Source: Halomonas sp. KG2 (GTDB taxonomy: Bacteria > Pseudomonadota > Gammaproteobacteria > Pseudomonadales > Halomonadaceae). From it: a DNA stretch of 64,000 bases. The notes under the pieces were generated by a model, which was not told the DNA's origin, did not search any database, and saw only the letters and a list, made by a program, of their open reading frames with translations. The stretch lies in NCBI GenBank assembly GCA_030440445.1, contig CP098528.1, forward strand, positions 2,852,001 through 2,916,000, written 5' to 3'. Shown piece by piece: positions 8,251-17,654 of this stretch. Position 1 is the stretch's first letter, and each line of letters begins with the position of its first letter. A program made the translations under genes and the position numbers.

Positions 8251-9324
8251 CTAGCTCGTTCGTGCATGCCAAAACTCAAATGCGTGCTGGTGATGACCAA
8301 TAGAGGCAGCTTTTTTTGCTGCGTTTTTTGCCATAGCGAGGGTTTGGGCAGGGTTATTCAGCAAGGTTTTCATGCACTGTAACCAGTCGTTGGGGTCATC
8401 GTTCGCGAGCATGCCATCAACGCCGTGCTCAACGACCTCATTGTATGGGTAGCGGTTACTATAAATACCCACTCCGCCCATGGCTGCAATATCCAGAAAC
8501 TTAATGTACGACTTACCGGCGTTAAACTCTGTTGGCCATAACGGTGCCAAACCAATATGGATACGTTGCTGGCTCTGGTATTCACGGAAGGCATCCCAGG
8601 GCAGTGGCGCAGGCGTATAACAGCGCGCCAGCGAGCTTAGAGCCTTGGGTGTGTACTGCCCCAGCATAATTTCAAAAGCGACATCTTTACGCTGATGATG
8701 AAGATCAACCATCGCCGGCGCGATATGCTCTAAATCCGCCACATGGGCTCGTGTGCCATAAAAGCCAACCATCCAGGGCGTTTTGCTAGAGGGTGGTGCG
8801 TCAAAATGCGCAAAGCCTGGTAAAGACGCTAGCAAAGGCGGCGTCAACACTGACACCTTCGAGTGCTGAGTCTTTAGCGTATCCGCCAGTTGCTGGCTGG
8901 AAGCCACCACTTCATCGGTTAGTGCCAATATAGCTGGTTGATAATGAACCACATCCTTCATACGTCGACGATAAGAATCAGGCAGTGTCTTGTCGTGCAC
9001 CGCTGCCTTTACGTTATCGTCAATCAAATAAACAATGTGGCCCAGCTTATGTTTGTGACGAGCTAACCATTTCAGCCATACGGTAGGTAGCGACCGGCAA
9101 ACCAGTACATTCGCCTCTTCAAACATGGCTGGCAAAGCCCTGGTGTACCGCCATGGAAACCAGTGACTACGCGTTTGAACCTCATCAACCTCAATACCTA
9201 GCTTCTTTAACTCTGGTGCTGCTGACACTAAAAAATAGATATCTTCTGTTGGGTAAGCTCGGTCCCGCAACATTACCCATCGGTGCTGGCGTTTTCGCGG
9301 TATCTTCCGCTCAATCATGCTCAA
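8251..9324 (-). CDS. Glycosyltransferase (GT4-like fold)
   Basis: This encodes 357 residues. The C-terminal half has the layout of GT-B retaining transferases: VGFYGTRAHVADLEHIAPAM at the start of the second Rossmann domain, then FNAGKSYIKFLDIAAMGGVGIYSN and YNEVVEHGVDGMLA, which match the E/K-containing nucleotide-sugar loop and the GxxG-x-L end. The N-terminal half is less conserved. The called start is a TTG at 9324 with AAGGAG seven bases upstream; an ATG two codons later (9318) is the alternative. It follows the next gene by about 110 bp and ends beside the palindrome cluster, so it is the last gene of the glycosyltransferase block. The donor and acceptor sugars cannot be told. Confidence 0.7.
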   Translation of the reverse strand: MSMIERKIPRKRQHRWVMLRDRAYPTEDIYFLVSAAPELKKLGIEVDEVQTRSHWFPWRYTRALPAMFEEANVLVCRSLPTVWLKWLARHKHKLGHIVYLIDDNVKAAVHDKTLPDSYRRRMKDVVHYQPAILALTDEVVASSQQLADTLKTQHSKVSVLTPPLLASLPGFAHFDAPPSSKTPWMVGFYGTRAHVADLEHIAPAMVDLHHQRKDVAFEIMLGQYTPKALSSLARCYTPAPLPWDAFREYQSQQRIHIGLAPLWPTEFNAGKSYIKFLDIAAMGGVGIYSNRYPYNEVVEHGVDGMLANDDPNDWLQCMKTLLNNPAQTLAMAKNAAKKAASIGHHQHAFEFWHARTS

Positions 9325-9432
9325 TCCAATACTCCTTCACTTCCTAACTCCATATTTTTAAGTATATTTCCTAGCATCACAGGATAACGGTAGCAATGAA
9401 CCAGCCATGGTATTGATGGTCGTCGCGGTGTA

Positions 9433-11703
9433 TCACCTAAGTGAGAAATCCTCGTGCGCTAAGGTCAAGTTAGGGTTGTAGGCGGGGTCTCTATCGAGCA
9501 ACGGCCCCCACTGTTCTCGCATATAGCGTGCTTCTTTCAAGGCACGGGCACGTTTTTTAGGCGTATCATCAGCCCCGCGCGAAATAGATTCATGGTGGTA
9601 GAGCTCTGCATAAGGCGTCCATAAATTACGCAGCCCCAGCTTATGAACCTTTAAGCACAAATCGACATCGTTGTAGGCGACAGCCAGGTCGGGTTCGTTA
9701 AGGCCATCCACTTTCTCAAACACTTCACGACGAACCAACAAACACGCTGCTGTCACGGCCGTTAGGTTTTGGACAAGCTGCAAACGGCCAGCATAGCCCT
9801 CTTCATTGTGTTGGAAAAAACGATGCGCATGACCAGCCACACCACCTACGCCCAATACAACGCCGCCATGCTGAATGGTTCCATTGGGGTAATACAGCTT
9901 CGCGCCCACACACCCTACTTCTGGGCGGGATGCCTGGCTGACCATTTCTGTTAACCATTCGCCATCAATAGGCTCAACATCATTATTAATCAGGCCAATG
10001 ATGTCGCCATTTGAATGCTTAGCACCGAAATTATTTATCGCAGAATAATTAAACTCATGGTTCCAACGAAGCACCTTTACCCGTGCATCGCGTTGCTCTA
10101 CTTCGTCCATGTAAGCCAGCGTTTTAGCACAGCTAGACTGGTTATCCAGAATCAGTAATTCAAAGTGCCGATAGTCGGTTCGCTCCAAAATAGCATCCAC
10201 GCACGGCTTAAGTATTTCGACACCATCACGGGTAGGTACCAACAAACTAACCAGTGGCTGCGGAGAAGGTACAGGCCACTTGACCCGCGCAGAATTAACT
10301 ACACGCCCAGGAATCACCTGAGCAGAGCACTGCATTTCTTGGAGGCTAAGGCGCACTAGCGAAGCGTAATCGCCAGTTGGTGACAGCGTAAACGGAGACG
10401 CCCGATGGAACAGTATCCTGCTAATGTGCTTAACGTTGACTGCGCCAGCTTCAGAACCAATCGATAACGCATTTAGCGCCAGCTTAGCCTGCCAGTTACC
10501 TACAGAGGTGGCGCAAGGCAAGCCACCGGCAGGCATTAGCGCTGGTAGCTTATCTCCGCGAACCCATACAGCGCAGCCAATATACGGCTGAGAAAGAAGT
10601 AAGTCCGGATTCCATTGTGGCTTGAAAAGCGGCGAGTGACGCATTCCATCCGCATCTGTTTCATCTTCATCACTATAAATTAAGTCAGCACCCGCACTGC
10701 CCGCCAACGAGTAAAGTGCATGGGCTGCAAGCCTGTCGCCAGGACACAGAAGTGACACCCACGCCGATGAAGACAGCACCGTTTGGTGAGGCTCTACCTG
10801 TGGCGCTGACACCGTGATACGCGGGTCTTGTGCAACACGTGTTTCGATGTGCTGCCGAACCTCCGCCGCACACGCTTCTGCAGGCAACAAGATTGCTTTC
10901 CAATTGCCCAGGGATTGGTCTTGAAGGCTTGAAAGCGTGGTATCAAGAGCCTCTACAGTATGGGTACCCGCGATAGGGATATAAAAATGGTAAACGCCAG
11001 CCGACTCACTTGCTGTCTCAAGTACTGTCTCAGCGACGCCCTGACGCGCCTGAATGTCCGCCCGTATCTTCGCTGGGTCAGTCTTCGCAGGGTCAGGCGT
11101 CTCCTCAAACTTACGCACCCAAAGCCGGTAGTTTCGGCGTGAACATAAGCTAATATAGGTAGACTCATATTCACGAATCACCGTTCTACGCCACGACTCC
11201 CCCCGCTCTCGGGCGCGCTCACGGATAATGCCAGCCGCCTCTTTTTGGGTGATATCGCGATAATCCTGATGAATATTAATCAAACGCTGTAATAAGCGGT
11301 CACGCGCAAACGCTGGCGTTACCCACACAAGACGGAAATGCGGTATTGAAAAATGCCCCTTCGCGTTCATTGGCCTGAAAGCAATACGCTTTACGCCCCA
11401 GGGCACATACACCAACCGCTTACTCAATTTGCCAACGCGTAGAGGCATATCAATATTGAAAGTGCGCTTGCCTGCTTCAAAGCGAAAGCTGGCCGCTACC
11501 GAGGTGACCGAACGATCTACCATCAGCTCAATCATATACCAGCCAGGTAAATAGACATTACGCTGGGTGATAAACTCCATCGACTCGTCTAAAGCTTCCC
11601 AGCGATGGTGAAAGGCATCCCACACAACATTATCTTTAGGCTGTAGAACTTGCTGAAATGACAGCGTGCCCAGCACCACTTGCATATTGGCTGTTATCGT
11701 CAC
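9433..11703 (-). CDS. Large GT2-family glycosyltransferase (rhamnan/O-antigen RfbC-like)
   Basis: This encodes 756 residues with a GTG start that overlaps the previous stop (GTGA). The C-terminal 270 residues are a clear GT-A domain: VSLLVPTRDGVEILKPCVDAIL, LILDNQSS, GLINNDVEPIDGEWL (the acidic metal-binding loop), VGAKLYYPNGTIQHGG and YNDVDLCLKVHKLG. This is the pattern of large O-antigen transferases. Residues 230-480 look like a second, degenerate transferase domain (HTVEALDTTLSSLQDQSLGNWKAILL, LIYSDEDETDADG, FKPQWNPDLLLSQPYIG), which keeps a D-E-D motif. Residues 1-200 resemble no family I know. A role in adding sugars to a lipid-linked glycan at the inner membrane is likely; specificity is unknown. 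Confidence 0.78.
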   Translation of the reverse strand: MTITANMQVVLGTLSFQQVLQPKDNVVWDAFHHRWEALDESMEFITQRNVYLPGWYMIELMVDRSVTSVAASFRFEAGKRTFNIDMPLRVGKLSKRLVYVPWGVKRIAFRPMNAKGHFSIPHFRLVWVTPAFARDRLLQRLINIHQDYRDITQKEAAGIIRERARERGESWRRTVIREYESTYISLCSRRNYRLWVRKFEETPDPAKTDPAKIRADIQARQGVAETVLETASESAGVYHFYIPIAGTHTVEALDTTLSSLQDQSLGNWKAILLPAEACAAEVRQHIETRVAQDPRITVSAPQVEPHQTVLSSSAWVSLLCPGDRLAAHALYSLAGSAGADLIYSDEDETDADGMRHSPLFKPQWNPDLLLSQPYIGCAVWVRGDKLPALMPAGGLPCATSVGNWQAKLALNALSIGSEAGAVNVKHISRILFHRASPFTLSPTGDYASLVRLSLQEMQCSAQVIPGRVVNSARVKWPVPSPQPLVSLLVPTRDGVEILKPCVDAILERTDYRHFELLILDNQSSCAKTLAYMDEVEQRDARVKVLRWNHEFNYSAINNFGAKHSNGDIIGLINNDVEPIDGEWLTEMVSQASRPEVGCVGAKLYYPNGTIQHGGVVLGVGGVAGHAHRFFQHNEEGYAGRLQLVQNLTAVTAACLLVRREVFEKVDGLNEPDLAVAYNDVDLCLKVHKLGLRNLWTPYAELYHHESISRGADDTPKKRARALKEARYMREQWGPLLDRDPAYNPNLTLAHEDFSLR

Positions 11704-13982
11704 GCGCTAAACCACCCTTCCGGAAGACAGTCATTCCATTTATCCACCCCCCAGCCCGCTAAAGCAGTTTGTTCAGCGGGCATACGTTGAGCAAACGCAG
11801 CGGTATGTTCTTCCATGCTTACGCCTTCTGTTTTTTCAAGAATGGTATCTTGCAAAGACCACGTCACTTGCGGTGCCGCGACCATAAAACGTGCATTTGT
11901 CTGCACTAACACTACCTGGGCAGCGACAGAATGAACCAGTGACACATCAACATTACCGGCGCTATGTACAAATACCACGCGCCGGAATACCCGCACTAAA
12001 AACGGAAACATCATATAGCTAGAAGAAGCGCCCATCACCAAACAACACTGATCAAGAAACGCATCGCTATTTTCCCACACAATGACACGCCCAAAGTTAG
12101 GCAGGCCATTGTCGTAGCGTTTAAGTTCCCGATGATCAAACGAATTCAGTCGCGGAGTAGCCGCCCTGCGCACGGGGTTTAACTTACTTCCCAAATCTCC
12201 ACGCACCTGCACAACTTTATACTGATCCTCAGCAAACCAACGTTCGGCATCTTCCAACGCGGCCAGCCCTAATCGACTCACCGCCTCGCAGGTAACACGC
12301 ATGGCAGCTTGCTGGGTCCAATGGGTATCCGTCACGTGGTAAGCGTCATCACCCATCTGTTTCAACAAAGCTTCAGGATACAAACAAAAAGCATCTGGTA
12401 ATACTTCAACGACTTGATCAACCGGTGTAACGGCGCCCATTGGGTAAGGATGATAAGCGTGCATCACCCTCTCCTTGCTAGGAGCAACCACCATCAAGAC
12501 GTTTGCGTTTGCCTGGACAGAAAGCGTTGTTAGCTCCTCCGCATAAGCAACCCAATTATCGAGAGCTTCCTGCCGTAACGATATATAGCCAAGGTGCTGG
12601 TACAGGCTTGCATTAGTATCCTGATCAAGAAACAGCCAGCCCTGTTGGCCAATCAATGCACTGGCCTGAAGCTCCTGCACTGAAGCATCAGGCATCAGCG
12701 TTAAACGCTCTAGTGGAATACGCAGCTCGCCTGCTTCAGTGGTTAGCACAGCAGACAACGTTACATTCCCAGCCCGAACCGGCAGCTCAACACGGAAATG
12801 AACAGTACCGCTTGTACTTTCGCCGTCAGTAAATTCAAAGCGAGTAACAGGAAGCACGCATTCGACGCCCTCTTGCCAACAACAGACAAGCTGCACATTG
12901 CCATTAACAGGCGATAAACCGGCAACACTCAGGCTAGCCTGAAGCAATACACCTCGCTGGGTAAGCAGCCCCCGCGACTGTTGTGGCCACGTTCGTTTCC
13001 AAGCCGTAATAGGTGGTTTTAGTGGCGCAGAGCGAGAGTGCACAAAAGCATAACGGGCATGCCTCCACCAGGATAAGGAAGCCGAAAGCGTTTTACGCCA
13101 CCATGACTGCCTAGGCGCATAAAAAGGCACAGCAAATGCGCTTGTGCTGGGTAGCGACAGTGCCTGCAAGTAAACATAACTGGCCCAGGCCTTAGCTACG
13201 GAACTCTTCCGGGTATTTCGATCAAAGCGAGAGAAGTAAGCATCACCTTGCGTAGCTGTTAACGCGCTGCCTGCACGTTGCTTTACGCGGCTAAGCACAA
13301 ACTCTTCCACGGATTTAACCGCGTAGTGGTTGATCCGCGCCCCCTGCCAGCACACGCGGCGGCTGACACCGGGCCGTCCATCAACCACTTGTAGCGGCTT
13401 ACCTTCACCATCAACGTAATGCCCCGTTTTTAGCGTCGCATGGCGCTCGTTATCGAAATGACGTACCCGCGAAGGTCTCACAACACTCTTGTAGAATCGA
13501 TTGTAGCGAAACGTGCGTGAAGAGCGTTGCGTAAAACGCTCTATCACCAAGCCATCGCCCCGAAAACGCTCACCAGAAGAGCCAAAACATGCAGAATTAA
13601 GCGCCAAGGCACTCACTTCTGGATCACTGAATATCTCGCCAAGCCAATTAGGCAGTCGTTTTGGATTAGGCTTGTTGGCAATCATGGTCTGAGCACCATG
13701 CTCATCTAGCGGCAATAAAAATTCGTCGACACCAATGAAGGCAACGATATCTAACGTCGCGGGGCACGCGGCTAATAGCGAGTGGTAAACGAAGGGTTCA
13801 CTTGAGAACGGCTCACTTGACGTATCATCCACACCCGATGGACGTACTAATGTCACTAAACCAAGGCGTTTAAGCTCACGTAGATAGGCATAAGAACCAT
13901 CGCTACTACCAATGTCTGCAATAATAAAATGCTCGACGCCTACCGCCAGATGGAAAGCAATCCACTCTTGCAGTGCATCCAA
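11700..13982 (-). CDS. GT92-like glycosyltransferase fused to an AlgX/AlgJ-like SGNH domain; start codon problematic
   Basis: The called frame (760 residues, TTG at 13982) begins inside a conserved block. The frame continues open upstream to 14066 and reads GVAAVIKNELDALQEWIAFHL, whose VxKNE is the usual first strand of GT92/Glyco_tranf_2_4 domains. The true protein therefore probably starts upstream, but no ATG, GTG or TTG with a ribosome site exists there. The frame is directly in phase with the preceding gene across one TAG (14069-14067). The domain order is GT92-like 1-270 (IADIGSSDGS, FIGVDEFLLP), a linker and beta-rich region 290-445, then an AlgX/AlgJ-like part 450-760 (GQQGWLFL, APSKERV, VTDTHWT with the DxHW pair, GASSSY). 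AlgX-type domains O-acetylate polysaccharides in the periplasm, but no signal peptide is visible here. Confidence 0.7.
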   Translation of the reverse strand: MDALQEWIAFHLAVGVEHFIIADIGSSDGSYAYLRELKRLGLVTLVRPSGVDDTSSEPFSSEPFVYHSLLAACPATLDIVAFIGVDEFLLPLDEHGAQTMIANKPNPKRLPNWLGEIFSDPEVSALALNSACFGSSGERFRGDGLVIERFTQRSSRTFRYNRFYKSVVRPSRVRHFDNERHATLKTGHYVDGEGKPLQVVDGRPGVSRRVCWQGARINHYAVKSVEEFVLSRVKQRAGSALTATQGDAYFSRFDRNTRKSSVAKAWASYVYLQALSLPSTSAFAVPFYAPRQSWWRKTLSASLSWWRHARYAFVHSRSAPLKPPITAWKRTWPQQSRGLLTQRGVLLQASLSVAGLSPVNGNVQLVCCWQEGVECVLPVTRFEFTDGESTSGTVHFRVELPVRAGNVTLSAVLTTEAGELRIPLERLTLMPDASVQELQASALIGQQGWLFLDQDTNASLYQHLGYISLRQEALDNWVAYAEELTTLSVQANANVLMVVAPSKERVMHAYHPYPMGAVTPVDQVVEVLPDAFCLYPEALLKQMGDDAYHVTDTHWTQQAAMRVTCEAVSRLGLAALEDAERWFAEDQYKVVQVRGDLGSKLNPVRRAATPRLNSFDHRELKRYDNGLPNFGRVIVWENSDAFLDQCCLVMGASSSYMMFPFLVRVFRRVVFVHSAGNVDVSLVHSVAAQVVLVQTNARFMVAAPQVTWSLQDTILEKTEGVSMEEHTAAFAQRMPAEQTALAGWGVDKWNDCLPEGWFSA

Positions 13983-14066
13983 TTCATTTTTAATAACTGC
14001 CGCAACACCTAGCCGGGGCAGCCTCTTCGAGGTTGAAATAGTCCCTAACTCCCAGTCGTTGCTAAT

Positions 14067-15608
14067 CTAATCACACTTCGTTTGATTGACGTTCGTGGTG
14101 ACAGCAGGAAAGAGGCGGCTTAAAGCATTCGCCATGGCGGCTTGATGCGCCGGGGTACCAAAGAGAGCGTTGGCTCGTTGGCGGCCAGCATTTCCCATAG
14201 AGACAAGCAACGCGGGGTCATTGGCCAGTGTTTCAATCCATTGCGCCACCCGCTGCACATCTCCCAAGGGAGCTAAAAACCCTGTCTTTCCATGTGCCAC
14301 CAGTTCAGGCAGCGCGCCCCACTCATAGGCCACCACCGGCCTTGCAGCGGCCATCGCTTCTAATACAGTACGGCCAAAAGACTCCTGAAAACGGGAGAGG
14401 TTCACCACAATATCAAGATTCGCCAGCGCATCCTTAGGCTCTTGCACATAGCCTTTATGGAATATACTGCCCTGGCTACCTAACGCTTCACCCACTTCAC
14501 GCCGCTGATCAAGCAAGTCATCTAAATCTGGGGTTTTCGCCCCGTACAAACAACACTCTACTGCAACGCCCTTACGTGCCAAGGCATCGGCAAGTGCCAC
14601 AAAGTCTGCCAACCCTTTTTTATAGATCAAGCTTCCCAGTAGCCCAACCCTTAGTGGGCGCTGCGCATCAGGCTGAAAAGCAGGAACCGCCTGCCAAACA
14701 CACATATCAATTGTATTAGGCACAACCGCCATTGGCACGCCGGTTTCTTGGAACGCTTTCGCCGTGCACTGAGAGTTCACAATTAAAAGGTCTGAATGAG
14801 CAGCCGCATGAGCCACTACCCCTTGCGCCGAGCTGTTTAATGCCTGGCAAAGGGCAGGGTCATGCGCAGGTAACTCACGAACGTGCGTCATCACAGGCAA
14901 GCCTAACCGCTTGGCCACTACCGAAGGGGCTTGAAGCGTTAATGTATTCACATAAACCGCATTTACACCCGCCGCTTCAAGCAGTGACTGCATAGACGCA
15001 AGCGTTTCAGGGTGGTCCGCTTCCCCCTCTCTCCACCAGCCATACGGTATAACACACACGGAGCAACTAACCCGAAGCAATGCATCTAGGTAGCTTGGGT
15101 TGCTAGCGTTAGGCACCACCACCACAGTAGCGACACCCAGCGTTTCCAGGGTGGAAAGTGCATCCAATAAACTACGTTCCGCCCCATATAACCGAGAACC
15201 AACGCTATGGGCAAACACCGCTAAACAACGCTGCCCACCCCGGCCTGCTTGTATACCGCTGCCCGTAAAACAGGGCAACGGGCTCAGCCCCCGCCAACGG
15301 CCCCACCACCAGTAATGGATAACGGAATGGTAAGGCTCCCACGCCTGATTCCCACTATAACGAACGCCATAACCGGTGATACTGAAACGCGGCGCAAGCT
15401 CACGGCCTTCAGCAAGCCCATATAGCAAGCAGTGGGCGAAGGCATTTCCCCCGCCAGCGGCCACATCGGGGTAATGCTGCAAATACCACTGTTCGTTAAA
15501 CAAGCGGGCTACCGCCCAACACAAAAAAGGGTAGCGCCAGCCATGCTGCCGCCACCCCTTCTCGTGATGCGCCCACCCCAGGCTTCTAACCGCCTGCCAT
15601 GCTGTCAT
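14067..15608 (-). CDS. GT4-family glycosyltransferase with N-terminal YPDV motif
   Basis: This encodes 513 residues. The N-terminus (30-110) carries the FNEQWYLQHYPDVAAGGGNAFAH...G..EGRELAPRF pattern, a module common before polysaccharide transferase domains. Residues 130-500 are a retaining GT-B enzyme: SVGSRLYGAERSLLDAL, VVPNTID, RVGLLGSLIYKKGLADFVALADAL, FGRTVLEAMAAARPVVAYEWGALPELV (the E-x7-E donor-binding motif) and HGKTGFLAPLGDV. The start overlaps the upstream stop by 4 bp (ATGA). It ends in TAG, and the next frame continues in phase without a normal start codon. It probably extends a lipid-linked glycan. Confidence 0.85.
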   Translation of the reverse strand: MTAWQAVRSLGWAHHEKGWRQHGWRYPFLCWAVARLFNEQWYLQHYPDVAAGGGNAFAHCLLYGLAEGRELAPRFSITGYGVRYSGNQAWEPYHSVIHYWWWGRWRGLSPLPCFTGSGIQAGRGGQRCLAVFAHSVGSRLYGAERSLLDALSTLETLGVATVVVVPNASNPSYLDALLRVSCSVCVIPYGWWREGEADHPETLASMQSLLEAAGVNAVYVNTLTLQAPSVVAKRLGLPVMTHVRELPAHDPALCQALNSSAQGVVAHAAAHSDLLIVNSQCTAKAFQETGVPMAVVPNTIDMCVWQAVPAFQPDAQRPLRVGLLGSLIYKKGLADFVALADALARKGVAVECCLYGAKTPDLDDLLDQRREVGEALGSQGSIFHKGYVQEPKDALANLDIVVNLSRFQESFGRTVLEAMAAARPVVAYEWGALPELVAHGKTGFLAPLGDVQRVAQWIETLANDPALLVSMGNAGRQRANALFGTPAHQAAMANALSRLFPAVTTNVNQTKCD

Positions 15609-17593
15609 AACACCACTCGGCCACCACCAGCGAAATACGCCATTAATGCGTCTGTTTGAGCAGCCGGAAGTGGTTTACCTATCAGATCACGCACGCCTTC
15701 CCGCGTGGTAAGCTGCAGCACGCTATCTGGCCAGCTAAGCGCGGGCGCAAGCGACTGCACACGCACTTCACCACAGCGCAGCTTGATACCACCATGGGCA
15801 ACAGCTATGCCCTCTTCATGACACAGTTCCCACATATCATCCGCTAGCCAACGCGTATTAAAATCATCTGGCTTGCTCCAGGGGCAAACGACAACGCGGT
15901 AGCCTTCATGACGTAGTCGCAGCAACGTATTCAACAACTGCAAAAGCTCAGGGTTTCGAGAAGAAACATCTGCGACGACGGCAATATCAAAGTGCAAACA
16001 GGGCTGTGGTTGGTTACCAAGAGGCGTTGGGAAAAGCCGGCGAAGCCCATCATTAGACATTACCGGCACTACTTGACGCTTTCGCCACCACGCTGCAGCT
16101 TGATGATATAAATGCCGCACACCACAATGAATGCTGCGCACATGAGTCGTTTTGCGCTGGGTTAACGACGCTGCCTGCACTAATGAAAACGCCAACGGCA
16201 CATCGGTAGCCACCTTAAATAGCGCATCAGCGCCATAATGCTTCTGAAGCCGCTCTACAAACTCATTATCTGCCGCTACCGCCACCTCATCCCACAGCCC
16301 CAGAGTATCAAGCACTTCACGACGCACCATGACAGACGCAGGATTAGGCTCCAACCAATCTGTACATAAATGCCACGGCCCCAGCGGCTGTAAGTGCTCA
16401 TCTACCCGCACCCAAAACGACTGGGTAGCCATCACACTGGCACGCTGAATAAGTGCGAGCACTTGGCGTTCAATCTTTTGCGGATGCGACCAGTCATCGC
16501 TGTCATGCACCGTAATAAATGCCCCTTTGGCCGCCTTAACACCGGTATTTCTAGCGCTGTAAGCTCCTTGGTTTTTCTCATGCTGAATCAGTGTGAGTTT
16601 AGGTTCTAAACGCGCTCTCTTTTCTACTCGTTTAACCGTGCCATCGGTACTAGCATCATCTACTACGATAATTTCAATATTGGGCCAGCTCTGCGCCAAC
16701 AATGACTTCAACGCCACATTAATCGTGTTTTCAGCGTTATAGGCAGGCACTACCACCGATACCAACGGCATACGTCGACGCACCTTAGCTCTCACTCGGC
16801 GTGTTTTTAATCGTCCTAAGCCACCTTTAGACTCTAACGGCAGCAACGGTACCAGCTTACGCCGAACAAGCCACTGATTTAACGGGGCTAACCGCTGATC
16901 CAAAGGTAGATTAACCGACGCCAATTGCAGCATCGCCTCATCCAGGCCATTGCCTGAAAAATGCTGTTTATCACGCAGCGCTTCAAACTCAGCTTGCTTA
17001 CCCAAGCGTACATAACATTTCAACAGCGCCTGTGGGATCCACTGCTGGTAACGTTCAGCATCACCTTCCGCAAGCGTTTGTAAATGCGTCAACGCCTCTT
17101 CATAGCGGGATTGACCATAATACCAGCCTGCTAAGTACCACAGCGCCGCCGGTTGCCCCTGAGCAGCCAACACCTGCAATTTAGGAATAGCCACCCCCGC
17201 GTGGCCATGCCAAGCCTGGTGATGCAACCAAACCGCTTGCTCCTGGAAAAGAGGGAAATCACTAATATGGCCCTCGGGGGAAGGCAAGCGCCCTTCATAA
17301 ATGCCATAGCGCAGAAAGTGCACCAGGGGATTAACGTTAGCTCGCCGAACATCTACATAACGAGAGGTGTACCACCGGGAATCAAACCGAGAGCTAGGGG
17401 TTAACCCCCCACGCCAACCTAAGCGTAAAAAATGCAGCTCTGGCCTTACCCATAGCCACCGCTGCCAAACTGGCAATTGCTGTTTATAGTAGCCTTGCTC
17501 AAACACCTCGTGGTGATTTAGCAACCCAATATCGCCCTGCTCTTTGGCGCTAGCAAACGGTAAAAGCGCTTTCAAATACGAGATAATAGCCAC
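15605..17593 (-). CDS. GT2-family glycosyltransferase with N-terminal YxDV and helical-repeat region
   Basis: This encodes 662 residues with a GTG start and no strong ribosome site; no better start is visible and a stop lies just upstream. Residues 25-110 hold two copies of the sugar-transferase accessory motif (FEQGYYKQ..., then SRWYTSRYVDVRRANVNPLVHFLRYGIYEGRLPSP). Residues 120-250 look helical and TPR-like (ALWYLAGWYYGQSRYEEALTHLQTLAEG). Residues 270-510 are a GT-A domain: PLVSVVVPAYNAENTINVALKSLLAQSW, IIVVDDASTDGT, ARNTGVKAAKGAFITVHDSDDWSHP (DSDD is the metal-binding DxD). The C-terminal 130 residues are Rossmann-like and of unknown use. It overlaps the following gene by 4 bp. Confidence 0.82.
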   Translation of the reverse strand: MAIISYLKALLPFASAKEQGDIGLLNHHEVFEQGYYKQQLPVWQRWLWVRPELHFLRLGWRGGLTPSSRFDSRWYTSRYVDVRRANVNPLVHFLRYGIYEGRLPSPEGHISDFPLFQEQAVWLHHQAWHGHAGVAIPKLQVLAAQGQPAALWYLAGWYYGQSRYEEALTHLQTLAEGDAERYQQWIPQALLKCYVRLGKQAEFEALRDKQHFSGNGLDEAMLQLASVNLPLDQRLAPLNQWLVRRKLVPLLPLESKGGLGRLKTRRVRAKVRRRMPLVSVVVPAYNAENTINVALKSLLAQSWPNIEIIVVDDASTDGTVKRVEKRARLEPKLTLIQHEKNQGAYSARNTGVKAAKGAFITVHDSDDWSHPQKIERQVLALIQRASVMATQSFWVRVDEHLQPLGPWHLCTDWLEPNPASVMVRREVLDTLGLWDEVAVAADNEFVERLQKHYGADALFKVATDVPLAFSLVQAASLTQRKTTHVRSIHCGVRHLYHQAAAWWRKRQVVPVMSNDGLRRLFPTPLGNQPQPCLHFDIAVVADVSSRNPELLQLLNTLLRLRHEGYRVVVCPWSKPDDFNTRWLADDMWELCHEEGIAVAHGGIKLRCGEVRVQSLAPALSWPDSVLQLTTREGVRDLIGKPLPAAQTDALMAYFAGGGRVVL

Positions 17594-17654
17594 TATAAGT
17601 CAACGACTCTCGAATGGGTTGAACACATATCACACGTAATCCTTGCGCCAAGAT

